Shown here piece after piece: positions 45,148 through 54,070 of a DNA stretch of 64,000 nt. Location: positions 1 through 64,000 of the forward strand of contig NZ_JAXMOR010000002.1 in the NCBI RefSeq assembly GCF_034669705.1, read 5' to 3'. Source of the stretch: Marinovum sp034669705. Its GTDB lineage: Bacteria > Pseudomonadota > Alphaproteobacteria > Rhodobacterales > Rhodobacteraceae. Position numbers and translations under genes: made by a program. Numbering within the stretch: position 1 is the first letter of the stretch; each line of letters starts with the position of its first letter. Under the pieces are notes generated by a model. It ran no database searches. It was not told the DNA's origin and worked only from the letters and a program-made list of their open reading frames with translations.

Positions 45148-46572
45148 TCAGGCCATCAGCCGCGCCACCTCTGCCAGGTCGGCGCGGAAGGCGGCCTCTG
45201 CGTCGGCCCGCTGCTGCGGGTCGCGCAGCCGCAACAGGTAGCTCGGGTGGACCGTCACGAAGACCGCCTGATCGCCCGCCATCTCGAGCCTGCCGCGCCG
45301 CTTGAGCAGCCCGGTGCCATCCCCGGTCAGCCCGCGCAGGGCGCTGGCGCCAAGGGCGACGGCAAGCGCGGGCCGCACCCGCTCGCGCTCCAGATCCAGC
45401 CACCAGCGGCAATGGTCGATCTCATGGTTGTTGGGCGCCTGGTGCAGCCGGCGGCGGCCTTGCGGGCGGAATTTGAAATGCTTGACCGCGTTGGTCACAT
45501 AGACCTCGTCGCGGGCAATCCCCACCTCCTGCAGCACCCGGTCGAACACCTGCCCCGCCGGGCCCACGAACGGCCGGCCCTCAAGGTCCTCGCGGTCGCC
45601 GGGCTGTTCGCCGACGAACATCAGCCGCGCCTCGAGCGGCCCCTCGCCCGACACCGCCTGTGTCGCGTTCTCCCACAGCGGACAGCGCCGGCAGCCCGCC
45701 AGCGCCTCGGCCATCTTGCCCTCGCCCGGCACCTCGGCGCGGGCGTCGGCAAAGCGCGCAGTGATCCGCTCGGCGCGCATCGGGGGCAGGCTGGGCGCGG
45801 CGGCCTGCATCTCGGCGGCCCGCGCCCGGGCGCCGGCGATCATCTCGGGGATATGCGCCGCCTCGGGCATGTTCTTCCAGTATTTCTTCGGCATCTCCGC
45901 TTGCATCGCCTTCAGCTTGACCCGCGCCGGGTTGAAGATATTGCGAAAGTAGGTTCCCCAAAGCTCTTCGGTGGCATCCTCCGGCAGCGGCGGCTTCGCC
46001 TGCCCCGGCGCAAAGCTGAGCTTGCCGGCCTCGAACTGCGCGGTCAGGTCGGGGGTCACGATGGTCCAGTCCATGTCGCCGAAGCGCTTGGCAAAAAACG
46101 GCGCGGTGGGCTCCATGATGAAATGCGAGGGTTCGAACCAGGCGGCAAAGCGGCGGCGTTCGGCAGCGGGATCGCCGATATCGCGGAACCGGACGAAGGC
46201 GGTCATCTTGTGCTTGTCGCGGCCGACTTCCTTGGCCAGCGCGTTGAGCTTGGCGACCCGCGCATCGCCGCGATCCTCGAACAGCCGCGGCTGCGCCTGC
46301 AGCGCGCGCAGCATGGCATAGGCGCGGGCAAACCGCTCGGGGTCGCGGTGCCAGAGCGCCAGCCGGACGGTCTGCAGGAAGCTCTTTGGCACGCTGAACC
46401 GCGCGCCCTCGGGCGCCGGTGGCAGCACGGTCTCCTCGCCGAAAAGATCGGCACCGCCGCTGCCCCTCTGCCAGACGATGTCTTCTGCCGGAATGTCAGC
46501 CGCGAGCGCCTTGCGGGCGGCATCGCGCCAAGCCTCGAAGGTGCCGACCTCTGGCAGGCTCACGCGATGCAT
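45148..46572 (-). CDS. UdgX-family uracil-DNA binding protein fused to DUF4130
   Basis: The 474-residue protein has an N-terminal DUF4130 half (VRLALWHRDPERFARAYAML and MPKKYWKNMPEA) and a C-terminal uracil-DNA glycosylase domain. The latter has the iron-sulfur-type CRRCPLW, GEQPGDREDLEGRPFVGPAG, the UdgX loop GRRRLHQAPN and VTVHPSYLLRL. UdgX His in that loop forms a covalent bond to the abasic site after removing uracil. Its start overlaps the radical SAM stop by one base (TGATG). Confidence 0.92.
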   Translation of the reverse strand: MHRVSLPEVGTFEAWRDAARKALAADIPAEDIVWQRGSGGADLFGEETVLPPAPEGARFSVPKSFLQTVRLALWHRDPERFARAYAMLRALQAQPRLFEDRGDARVAKLNALAKEVGRDKHKMTAFVRFRDIGDPAAERRRFAAWFEPSHFIMEPTAPFFAKRFGDMDWTIVTPDLTAQFEAGKLSFAPGQAKPPLPEDATEELWGTYFRNIFNPARVKLKAMQAEMPKKYWKNMPEAAHIPEMIAGARARAAEMQAAAPSLPPMRAERITARFADARAEVPGEGKMAEALAGCRRCPLWENATQAVSGEGPLEARLMFVGEQPGDREDLEGRPFVGPAGQVFDRVLQEVGIARDEVYVTNAVKHFKFRPQGRRRLHQAPNNHEIDHCRWWLDLERERVRPALAVALGASALRGLTGDGTGLLKRRGRLEMAGDQAVFVTVHPSYLLRLRDPQQRADAEAAFRADLAEVARLMA

Positions 46573-47816
46573 CAGAACAACGCGAGCTGTTCCGGCGGCG
46601 GCGCAAAGCGCGCGCGCAGATCGGCGGCGTCGAGATCCCTCGCCCGCCAGCCCGGCAGGGTGATGAAGGAGCGCGCGCTTTTCAGATTGGCCCCCATGCG
46701 CTGCAAATCCTCCCAGCGAACCGAGCGATGGCGGCGCGAGGCCAGAATGCGACCCACCGTCTTGGTGCCAAACCCCGGCACCCGCAGCAGCATCTCGCGG
46801 GTGGCGCGGTTGACGTCGACCGGGAACAGCGCGCGATGCTCCAGCGCCCAGGCGAGCTTGGGGTCGATCGTCAGGTCGAGGTTGCCATCCGTGCGCGCGG
46901 CGGTGATTTCCGAGGCGTCGAAGCCGTAGAACCGCATCAGCCAGTCGGCCTGGTAGAGCCGGTGCTCGCGCATCAGCGGCGGCTGGATCAGCGGCAGGGT
47001 GGCAGAGGCGTCGGGGATCGGCGAGAAGGCGGAATAATACACCCGGCCAAGGCGATAGCTGGAATAGAGCCGGGTCGAGGTCTTGAGGATGGTGGCGTCG
47101 CTCGCGCCGTCCGCGCCGACGATCATCTGCGTCGATTGACCCGCCGGGGCAAATTTTGTGGCCCGTCGGCCGCGATAGCTCTTTTCCCGCCCGGCCTCTC
47201 GCAGCACCCGCACATCGGCCATCGCCTTGCGGATCTGGTCGGGGTTCTTCTCGGGGGCGTAATCCTTGACCGCCGCATCGGTCGGCAGCTCGACGTTGAT
47301 CGACAGCCGGTCGGCATGGCGCCCCGCCTCTTCGATCAGATGCGGGCTGGCGTCGGGGATGGTCTTGAGGTGGATGTAGCCGCGAAAGCCGTGCTCCTCG
47401 CGCAGCGTCTTCACGATCCGCACCATGTCGGCCATGGTGTCATCCGGCGAACGGATAATGCCGGACGACAGGAACAGCCCTTCGATGTAGTTGCGCCGGT
47501 AGAACTCCAGCGTCAGCTCGACCACCTCTTCGGGGCTGAAGCGCGCCCGCTCGACGTTGGAGCTCACCCGGTTGATGCAATAGGCGCAGTCGTAGATGCA
47601 GAAATTGGTCATCAGGATCTTGAGCAGGCTGATGCAGCGCCCGTCCGGCGCATAGGCGTGGCAGATGCCCGATCCGGTGGTCGAGCCGATGCCGCTCCCG
47701 TCACGGGAATCGCGCTTCTCCCCGCCGCTCGAGGCGCAGGAGGCATCGTATTTTGCCGCGTCAGAAAGGATCGCGAGCTTTTCCTGCAAGGTGCGTTTGG
47801 CCATGGTGTTCACCAT
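46572..47816 (-). CDS. Radical SAM protein with helix-hairpin-helix, DNA-modification type
   Basis: The 414-residue protein has the radical SAM cluster site CIYDCAYC (C-x3-C-x2-C) near residue 73 and a C-terminal HhH segment RVPGFGTKTVGRILASRR. The pair with DUF4130/UdgX is a known gene couple with no proven reaction; DNA repair or base modification has been proposed. ATG 47804 is an alternative start. Confidence 0.9.
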   Translation of the reverse strand: MVNTMAKRTLQEKLAILSDAAKYDASCASSGGEKRDSRDGSGIGSTTGSGICHAYAPDGRCISLLKILMTNFCIYDCAYCINRVSSNVERARFSPEEVVELTLEFYRRNYIEGLFLSSGIIRSPDDTMADMVRIVKTLREEHGFRGYIHLKTIPDASPHLIEEAGRHADRLSINVELPTDAAVKDYAPEKNPDQIRKAMADVRVLREAGREKSYRGRRATKFAPAGQSTQMIVGADGASDATILKTSTRLYSSYRLGRVYYSAFSPIPDASATLPLIQPPLMREHRLYQADWLMRFYGFDASEITAARTDGNLDLTIDPKLAWALEHRALFPVDVNRATREMLLRVPGFGTKTVGRILASRRHRSVRWEDLQRMGANLKSARSFITLPGWRARDLDAADLRARFAPPPEQLALF

Positions 47817-47880
47817 ATGTTCTCAAAGCATGAACCACAAGCCGCGCGCCGCTCACATCCCCGTCATTCGATCTCGCCCG

Positions 47881-49287
47881 TCATTCGATTTCATACGGCA
47901 GCACATCGCGGCTGTCAGGCTGGATGCGCAACCGCTGCTCGAGCGGCGGGATGGCGCGCTGGTGGCAATGGGTTCGCTCACAGATACGACAGGAAATGCC
48001 GATCGGTTCAAAATTAGTGTCCTGAGTCACGTCGAGACCGTCGGCATAGACCAGTTGCCCGGCGTGTTCGACCTCGCAGCCCAGCGCCATTGCATAGCGC
48101 CGCACCGGCGCGCCGTAGCGGCCGCCGCTTTTCGAGATGTCGCAGGCGATGGAGATATAGCGCACCCCGTCCGGCGTCTCGGCCAGCTGGCGCAGGAAGC
48201 GGCCCGGCGTCTCGAAAGCGCGGTGCACGTTCCACAGCGGACAGGCGCCGCCGAAGCGGGCGAATTGCAATCGCGTGGCGGAGTGACGCTTGGTGATCGT
48301 GCCAGCCTGATCGACGCGGACGAAAAAGAACGGCACCCCCTTGGCGCCGGGCCGTTGCAGCGTCGAGAGCCGGTGTGCGACCTGCTCGATCGAGGCGCCG
48401 AAGCGGGTGGCCAGCCGTTCGAGATCATGCCGCGTCTCGCGGGCGGCGGCGAGAAACGGACCATAGGGCATCAGCGCGGCGCCGGCGAAGTAGTTGGCCA
48501 GACCGATATGGGCGATGTCGCGCGCGGTGTCGGATTGAAAGCGGGCGAGGTCGAGCGTCGCCTGCAGCAGCTTGTCCTGTTGCAGCAGCGCCATCTGCAG
48601 CAGCAGCTGAAAGTTGCGGGTCTCCGGCGCGGCGCGGTCCGACAGCGTCACGGTGCCGGCGGCGCGGTCGAACTGGCGCAGCGTGTCGGTGGCGGCAATC
48701 CGCAGCGAGATCCCCTGACCGCGCAGCCAGGCCTCGGCCGCGCCGGGCACATCGCCACGCTTGGCGGTGGCGGCGAAATTCTCGGCCGCGCGGTCGACGG
48801 CGTCGATGTAATTGTCGCAATAATGAAAGAAGTCGCGCACCTCCTCCCAGGGGCTCAGCTGCAGCCCGCCGCCCTCGTGCCCCAGCGCCGCATCGAGCGA
48901 GGCCAGCCGCTCGTGGGTCTGGCGATAGGCGCGGTGCAGCTCGAGAAAGGCGCGCGCCAGCGCCGGCGCATTGGAGGCGGTCAGGCGCAGGTCGGCCAGC
49001 GGCGGCGCGCCGGCCTCGTCTTGATTGAACACCGGATCGGCCAGCGCCTCGCGCATGTCCGACACCAGCCGCTCGGCATCGCCGGAGGAGAGCTCGGTGA
49101 CGTCGAAGCCGAACTCCTGCGCCAGCGCCAGCACCACGGTGGTGCTGACGGGGCGGTTGTTGTTTTCCATCTGGTTGAGATAGGGCAGCGAGACGCCGAG
49201 CTTGCCGGCGAAATCCTTCTGAGTCAGCCCGAGACGGGTGCGGGTCTCGCGCAGCTTGGCGCCGGCATAGAGTTTCTGGGTGGCCAT
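47881..49287 (-). CDS. pccR: PccR-type short-chain fatty acyl-CoA regulator
   Basis: The 468-residue regulator has an N-terminal XRE helix-turn-helix (LRETRTRLGLTQKDFAGKLGVSLPYLNQMENN) and a large C-terminal acyl-CoA-sensing half ending in ISCRICERTHCHQRA. This is the ScfR family; PccR of Rhodobacter sphaeroides activates propionyl-CoA carboxylase. AAGGCATGC lies before the start. Two TTTGC-rich sites stand upstream of it, and TTTGCAAA sites precede pccB. Confidence 0.88.
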   Translation of the reverse strand: MATQKLYAGAKLRETRTRLGLTQKDFAGKLGVSLPYLNQMENNNRPVSTTVVLALAQEFGFDVTELSSGDAERLVSDMREALADPVFNQDEAGAPPLADLRLTASNAPALARAFLELHRAYRQTHERLASLDAALGHEGGGLQLSPWEEVRDFFHYCDNYIDAVDRAAENFAATAKRGDVPGAAEAWLRGQGISLRIAATDTLRQFDRAAGTVTLSDRAAPETRNFQLLLQMALLQQDKLLQATLDLARFQSDTARDIAHIGLANYFAGAALMPYGPFLAAARETRHDLERLATRFGASIEQVAHRLSTLQRPGAKGVPFFFVRVDQAGTITKRHSATRLQFARFGGACPLWNVHRAFETPGRFLRQLAETPDGVRYISIACDISKSGGRYGAPVRRYAMALGCEVEHAGQLVYADGLDVTQDTNFEPIGISCRICERTHCHQRAIPPLEQRLRIQPDSRDVLPYEIE

Positions 49288-49296
49288 GGGCATGCC

Positions 49297-49334
49297 TTTG
49301 CGAATTTGCGTCGCCCGCAGGCTAGCTTTGCAAA
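49297..49334. promoter_or_regulatory. TTTGCAAA-type sites upstream of pccR
   Basis: TTTGCGAATTTGCG at 49297-49310 and TTTGCAAA at 49327-49334 lie 10-47 bases before the pccR start. TTTGCAAA is the half-site of PccR-like regulators. This suggests autoregulation. Confidence 0.6.
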
Positions 49335-49380
49335 CCGCTCTGAGCAACCCGCAGGACAGACGGACCGTCGCCCCCCCGGC

Positions 49381-50598
49381 CTATACCAGCCTGAGGCGCT
49401 CTTCGCGACGGATCACCATCAGGATGGCGACCATGCCCAGGATACTGGTAATCAGCATCAGCCAGAGCAGCGGCCAGGGGCCGGTGCCGGGCTGCAGCAA
49501 GGCTCCGGCCAGTGCCGAAAGCCCGGCACCGCCGCCGATCATGATCGCCCCGCCGAGCCCACTGGCGGTACCCGCCAGATGCGGCCGCACCGACAGCATG
49601 CCGGCGGTGGAATTGGGGATCGTCATGCCATTGCCAAAGCCCACGAAAGTCATGAAGCCGAAGAAGCTCAGCGCCGAGCCCTGCCCCATCGCAAACACCA
49701 GCATCGACAGTACGACGCCGACGATATTGACCCAGCACCCCCAGAGCACCATGCGGTTGACCCCGACCCGGGCCGAGTACCGGCCCGAGATGCCGTTGCC
49801 GGCAAAATAGCCCACCGCCGGCGCACCGAACAGCAGGCCCAGCAGCGCCGGTTGAAGGCCAAAGACCTCTGACCCGACAAAGGGCGCGCCGCCGAGATAG
49901 GCAAAGAACGCCCCCGAGGCAAAGGCCGCCGCCAGCGCATAGCCCCAGAACCGCGGCGCGCGGATCAGTTCGGGGTAGTCCTGGAACTGCCGCAGCAGGG
50001 TCTGGCCGGAGCGCATCTTGGTTTCGCCCAGGTCGCGCCAGGCCAGCCAGAGCGTCGCCACCCCGGCCACCAGCAACAGCCAGAACGAGGCCTTCCAGCC
50101 CCAGATCTCATCGAGGAACCCGCCGATCATCGGGCCGATCATCGGCACCACTGCCATGCCCATGGTGACATAGCCGATCATCGAGGCGGCCTGGTCCTGC
50201 GGCACCATATCGCGCACCACGGCCCGGCTCAGCACCATCGCCACCACCACCGCGGCCTGGGCCATGCGACAGATCAGGAAGACCGTGACATTGGGCGCAA
50301 AGAGACAGCCGAGCGTCGCGAGGATGAAGATCACCAGCCCGCCAAGGATCACCGGCCGGCGGCCCATCTGGTCCGACATCGGACCGACGACCAGTTGCAG
50401 ACAGGCGTTCACGCCCAGGTAGATGGCGACCGAAAGCTGCATCAGGCTGTAATCGGTGTCAAAATAGGCAGTCATCCCCGGCAGCGACGGCAGGAAGATG
50501 TTCATTGCAAGCGCCGCCAGCCCCGAAAGCAGGATCAGCGTTACGATATGAGGCGGGGTGGACCGGTCAAGAAATCTGACCGCAGGAGCAACTGACAT
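49381..50598 (-). CDS. Bcr/CflA-family multidrug efflux MFS transporter
   Basis: The 405-residue protein has twelve hydrophobic helices and the MFS loop GPMSDQMGRRPVILGG near residue 70, with AVVRDMVPQDQAASMIGYV typical of Bcr/CflA. It exports drugs or amino-acid-like solutes. It lies between pccR and pccB but has a different strand from pccB, so it is unlikely to belong to propionate metabolism. Confidence 0.93.
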   Translation of the reverse strand: MSVAPAVRFLDRSTPPHIVTLILLSGLAALAMNIFLPSLPGMTAYFDTDYSLMQLSVAIYLGVNACLQLVVGPMSDQMGRRPVILGGLVIFILATLGCLFAPNVTVFLICRMAQAAVVVAMVLSRAVVRDMVPQDQAASMIGYVTMGMAVVPMIGPMIGGFLDEIWGWKASFWLLLVAGVATLWLAWRDLGETKMRSGQTLLRQFQDYPELIRAPRFWGYALAAAFASGAFFAYLGGAPFVGSEVFGLQPALLGLLFGAPAVGYFAGNGISGRYSARVGVNRMVLWGCWVNIVGVVLSMLVFAMGQGSALSFFGFMTFVGFGNGMTIPNSTAGMLSVRPHLAGTASGLGGAIMIGGGAGLSALAGALLQPGTGPWPLLWLMLITSILGMVAILMVIRREERLRLV

Positions 50599-50684
50599 GG
50601 GGAAAGACTTACGCCTGCGGCGGGAACAAGTCCATTATCGCGCGCCCACAAACTGTCACTCCGATCTGCACAAGTCCCTGTGCA

Positions 50685-50762
50685 TTTTTGCAAAAACTCC
50701 CCTTGGCCGTGGGAAAGCTATATTTGCAAATATTCCAATCTCCCTGCAAGCTTATTTGCAAA
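50685..50762 (+). promoter_or_regulatory. Three TTTGCAAA operators ahead of pccB
   Basis: TTTTTGCAAAAA at 50685-50696, ATATTTGCAAATAT at 50720-50733 and TTTGCAAA at 50755-50762 are palindromes 71-148 bases before the pccB start. Spacings of 36 and 32 bases place the sites near three helical turns apart. They match the PccR half-site. Confidence 0.75.
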
Positions 50763-50832
50763 TATTCCACCTTATCCTTGTGTCGTCGCTGCATCGCAGT
50801 ATGGTCTCGCGGAACCAGACAAGGGGCCGATG

Positions 50833-52365
50833 ATGACCGACATTCTTCAGGAACTCGAAGACCGCCGCCAGGACGCCCGCATGGGCGGCGGACAGAAACG
50901 CATCGACGCGCAGCACGCCAAGGGCAAGCTGACCGCGCGCGAGCGCATCGAGCTCCTGCTCGACGAGGAGAGTTTCGAGGAATACGACACCTTCGTCACC
51001 CACCGCTGCACCGATTTCGGCATGGAGGACAACCGTCCCGCCGGCGACGGCGTGGTCACCGGCTGGGGCACGGTCAACGGCCGCATGGTCTATGTCTACA
51101 GCCAGGATTTCACCGTCCTCGGCGGCTCGGTCAGCGCCACCCATGCACAGAAGATCTGCAAGATCATGGACATGGCGGTTCAGAACGGCGCGCCGGTGAT
51201 CGGCCTCAACGACTCTGGCGGCGCCCGTATTCAGGAAGGCGTCGACGCGCTCGCCGGCTACGCCGAGATCTTCCAGCGCAATATCATGGCCTCCGGCGTG
51301 GTGCCGCAGATCAGCGTGATCATGGGCCCCTGCGCCGGTGGCGCGGTCTATTCGCCGGCGATGACCGATTTCATTTTCATGGTGAAGGACTCGTCCTACA
51401 TGTTCGTCACCGGCCCCGACGTGGTCAAGACCGTGACCAACGAGCAGGTCACCGCCGAAGAACTGGGCGGCGCGTCGACCCACACCAAGAAGAGCTCAGT
51501 GGCCGACGGCGCCTTTGAAAATGACGTCGAGGCGCTGGCCGAGGTGCGCCGGCTGGTTGACTTCCTGCCGCTCAACAACCGCGAGAAGCCGCCCGTCCGG
51601 CCGTTCTTCGACGATGTGAACCGGATCGAGGACAGTCTCGACACGCTGGTGCCGGAAAATGCCAACACGCCCTACGACATGAAGGAGCTGATCCTGAAGG
51701 TCGCGGATGAGGGCGATTTCTACGAGATCCAGGAAGAGTTCGCCAAGAACATCATCACCGGCTTCATCCGGCTCGAAGGCCAGACCGTCGGCATCGTCGC
51801 CAACCAGCCGATGGTGCTGGCCGGCTGTCTCGACATCGACAGCTCGCGCAAGGCGGCGCGATTCGTGCGGTTCTGCGATGCCTTCGAGGTGCCGATTCTC
51901 ACCTTCGTCGATGTCCCGGGCTTCCTGCCCGGCACCTCCCAGGAATACGGCGGCGTCATCAAGCACGGCGCCAAGCTGCTGTTTGCCTATGGCGAGGCGA
52001 CAGTGCCCAAGGTGACGGTGATCACCCGCAAGGCCTACGGCGGCGCCTATGACGTGATGGCCTCGAAACACCTGCGCGGCGACATGAACTATGCTTGGCC
52101 CACCGCCGAGATCGCGGTGATGGGGGCCAAGGGGGCGACCGAGATCCTCTACCGCTCGGAACTGGGCGACAAGGAAAAGATCGCCGGGCGCACCAAGGAT
52201 TACGAGGACCGCTTCGCCAATCCCTTCGTGGCGGCCGAGCGCGGCTTCATCGACGAGGTGATCATGCCGCATTCGACCCGCAAGCGGGTGAGCCGGGCGT
52301 TTGCCGCGCTGCGCGGCAAGAAGCTGACCAACCCGTGGAAGAAACACGACAACATCCCGCTGTGA
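50833..52365 (+). CDS. pccB: Propionyl-CoA carboxylase beta subunit
   Basis: The 510-residue carboxyltransferase moves CO2 from biotin to propionyl-CoA, giving methylmalonyl-CoA. It has ERIELLLDEESFEEYD, VIGLNDSGGARIQEGV, PCAGGAVYSPAMTDF and FVDVPGFLPGTSQEYGGVIKHG. AAGGGG lies before the ATG at 50833 (ATG 50830 is also possible). The operators upstream and pccA downstream tie it to PccR. Confidence 0.96.
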   Translation: MTDILQELEDRRQDARMGGGQKRIDAQHAKGKLTARERIELLLDEESFEEYDTFVTHRCTDFGMEDNRPAGDGVVTGWGTVNGRMVYVYSQDFTVLGGSVSATHAQKICKIMDMAVQNGAPVIGLNDSGGARIQEGVDALAGYAEIFQRNIMASGVVPQISVIMGPCAGGAVYSPAMTDFIFMVKDSSYMFVTGPDVVKTVTNEQVTAEELGGASTHTKKSSVADGAFENDVEALAEVRRLVDFLPLNNREKPPVRPFFDDVNRIEDSLDTLVPENANTPYDMKELILKVADEGDFYEIQEEFAKNIITGFIRLEGQTVGIVANQPMVLAGCLDIDSSRKAARFVRFCDAFEVPILTFVDVPGFLPGTSQEYGGVIKHGAKLLFAYGEATVPKVTVITRKAYGGAYDVMASKHLRGDMNYAWPTAEIAVMGAKGATEILYRSELGDKEKIAGRTKDYEDRFANPFVAAERGFIDEVIMPHSTRKRVSRAFAALRGKKLTNPWKKHDNIPL

Positions 52366-52426
52366 GCGCCCCGGCGGCACCGCGCGAAGAGACGAAGAGG
52401 GACCGCAGGGCCCCGAGGAGATGCCC

Positions 52427-52783
52427 GTGAGCAAACCCTGGCACATACGCCGCGACGCTGGCGGGCTGACCCTGTCGCGCCAGCCGGTGGCGCAGTTCGA
52501 CGTCTCGGCCAGCGCCGGGTTCCCGCCGCTGAGGATGCTGCGGCTGGCGCAGATGATTCGTCAGGACATGTGGCGGCGGCTGCAGGGGCTGCGCGGCTTC
52601 TCGCCGGTGGTGCAGGTGCGCCGCGGCGACGACGGGCTTTGCGTCACGGCCGGTGGCGCGGTTGCCGGTCGGTTTCCAAAGGCGCACACCGAGGCGCAGA
52701 TCGACGCGCTTCTGCACGACCCGGCGCTGCGCGCCCGCTGGCAGCGATGTGCCCTGTTGACCCATGGGAAAGTTCTGGTATGA
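52427..52783 (+). CDS. Uncharacterised protein of the pcc cluster
   Basis: The 118-residue protein starts best at GTG 52427, since GAGGAG is six bases before it but adjoins the ATG at 52421. It is Arg-rich (RRDAGGLTLSRQPVAQFD, then MWRRLQGLRGF). I recognise no family. It ends inside the start of the next gene (ATGA). Confidence 0.7.
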   Translation: MSKPWHIRRDAGGLTLSRQPVAQFDVSASAGFPPLRMLRLAQMIRQDMWRRLQGLRGFSPVVQVRRGDDGLCVTAGGAVAGRFPKAHTEAQIDALLHDPALRARWQRCALLTHGKVLV

Positions 52784-53271
52784 CCTTGTGCGACATCAAG
52801 TTCAATGCGGCGCGAGGGGGACCTGAACGCCGCGCAGCCCCACCGGGAGGAGCCCGGAAACGGGGGTGGGGCTGCCACTTGATTTTCCCTGCGATTGCAA
52901 TGCTCTGGGCCAACAGCCTGCCGGCGGCCGCCAGCGATCCGTCGCGTTTCGAGGTGCCGTCTGGCCTGCAGGTCTCCCTGCAGGAATACCGCGACGAGAC
53001 CGAGACCCCGCTGGCGATCTTCCGCGCCCGATTCGTGGTGCCGGATCTCGAACAGGCCTCCGAGGACATGGAATCGGTTTTCGCCGACATGGAGCACCTG
53101 TGCGCCGAAGTGGCCCTGCCCGAGCTTGAGCGCCGCGGTCTGCCCGCCCAACGCATCGTCATATCACTTAGTTCCAAGCCGCTTGAATTCGGCACCATCG
53201 CACCCGACGTGGCGCAGTTCTTCGAGAGCTATGCCATCGAGGATGCCATCTGTATCTGGGAGTTGTTCTGA
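52780..53271 (+). CDS. Exported protein, possibly DUF6497-like
   Basis: The 163-residue frame begins in an ATGA overlap with the previous gene. A signal-like helix (HLIFPAIAMLWANSLPAAAS) lies at residues 33-52 after a basic leader. The mature part, VPSGLQVSLQEYRDETETPLAIFRARFVVPDL, is acidic. I link it to DUF6497 from memory only. Function unknown. Confidence 0.7.
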   Translation: MTLCDIKFNAARGGPERRAAPPGGARKRGWGCHLIFPAIAMLWANSLPAAASDPSRFEVPSGLQVSLQEYRDETETPLAIFRARFVVPDLEQASEDMESVFADMEHLCAEVALPELERRGLPAQRIVISLSSKPLEFGTIAPDVAQFFESYAIEDAICIWELF

Positions 53272-53485
53272 TGCGGCTACTATATCTTGCGGCGTCCGCG
53301 CCGAGACCGCCCAGAAATGCGGCTTTCGCGCCACATGCCGGCAACCGCGTCGAAAAGCCGTATATTTTCGGGCGGTTATTCACTAACGTTAAGGCGGGTT
53401 ACACCCAAGTGACCTTACCTTTGTGTCGGCATGGGGCCTCGCTGCGTGCGCGGATCCATGCCGTTGTGACTGACAGGAGAACTTT

Positions 53486-53629
53486 ATGTCCAAGAGCATC
53501 AAGCTCATCGCAGCACTTGGCCTCTTCACCGCTGTCGCGGCTTGCTCGCAGCAGCAGGAAGAGGAATACATCGTTGTCGATCCGGCACCGATTTCGGTCG
53601 AACCGGTCTACACCGGCAAGTACAAGTAA
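53486..53629 (+). CDS. Small lipoprotein of the pcc cluster
   Basis: The 47-residue product begins MSKSIKLIAALGLFTAVAACSQ, a lipobox (V-A-A-C) with lipidation at Cys20. The mature part is only about 28 residues, QQQEEEYIVVDPAPISVEP and a YTGKYK tail. AGGAGA lies before the ATG, and a hairpin follows. It may have its own promoter in the 214-base gap upstream. Confidence 0.8.
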   Translation: MSKSIKLIAALGLFTAVAACSQQQEEEYIVVDPAPISVEPVYTGKYK

Positions 53630-53639
53630 CTTACCAACG

Positions 53640-53661
53640 GGACAGGCCCCCGGGCCTGTCC
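53640..53661 (+). terminator. Hairpin after the small lipoprotein gene
   Basis: GGACAGGCCC and GGGCCTGTCC pair almost perfectly with a tiny loop, eleven bases after the stop. No T-run follows; it is a likely terminator or mRNA stabiliser. Confidence 0.6.
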
Positions 53662-53710
53662 TGCTTGCGCCCGCCGCGCACCGGCCCCTCGCAGGCCAGG
53701 AGGGCGCGGC

Positions 53711-54070
53711 ATGATCAAGCATCGCGGTTTCCCCGGCCGCCTTCCCGGCACCGATTTCCAGTTCACCGTTCGCCGCCCCAACCCAAAGGGCGCGACGCCG
53801 ATCATCCGGCGCGAGCGCTACCGCGACCGCCGTGCCCCCGACCGGCGCGCCGACCTGTGGTTCCTGGCCGCGCTCTGGCAGAACTTCGGCCCCGAACCCT
53901 TCGAACGCGGCAACCTCGACGCCGGCCGCCTCAGCTGGCTCTTCGGCCGCGAGGTGCTGCCCTATGACGATCCCTTCGATCCCAAGGACTACGAGGCCCG
54001 CCTGATCATCGACGAAGAGGCCGCCCGCGCCGCCTTTCCAGAGGCCTTCGACGAGGGCGCGACCTGGTGA
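53711..54070 (+). CDS. Uncharacterised protein of the pcc cluster
   Basis: The 119-residue protein has a basic first half (FTVRRPNPKGATPIIRRERYRDRR) and an acidic second half (REVLPYDDPFDPKDYEARLIID). Sequence is protein-like, and the frame is supported by its place before pccA in the propionyl-CoA cluster. No family is recognised. Confidence 0.7.
   Translation: MIKHRGFPGRLPGTDFQFTVRRPNPKGATPIIRRERYRDRRAPDRRADLWFLAALWQNFGPEPFERGNLDAGRLSWLFGREVLPYDDPFDPKDYEARLIIDEEAARAAFPEAFDEGATW

Noticed and set aside
47665..49872. 735-codon plus-strand frame over pccR
   Set aside because: Antisense shadow of pccR and part of the MFS gene; low-complexity translation.
53272..53485. Open frame starting at 53271 over the lipoprotein gene
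   Set aside because: It runs out of frame with the well-supported lipoprotein and has no family resemblance.
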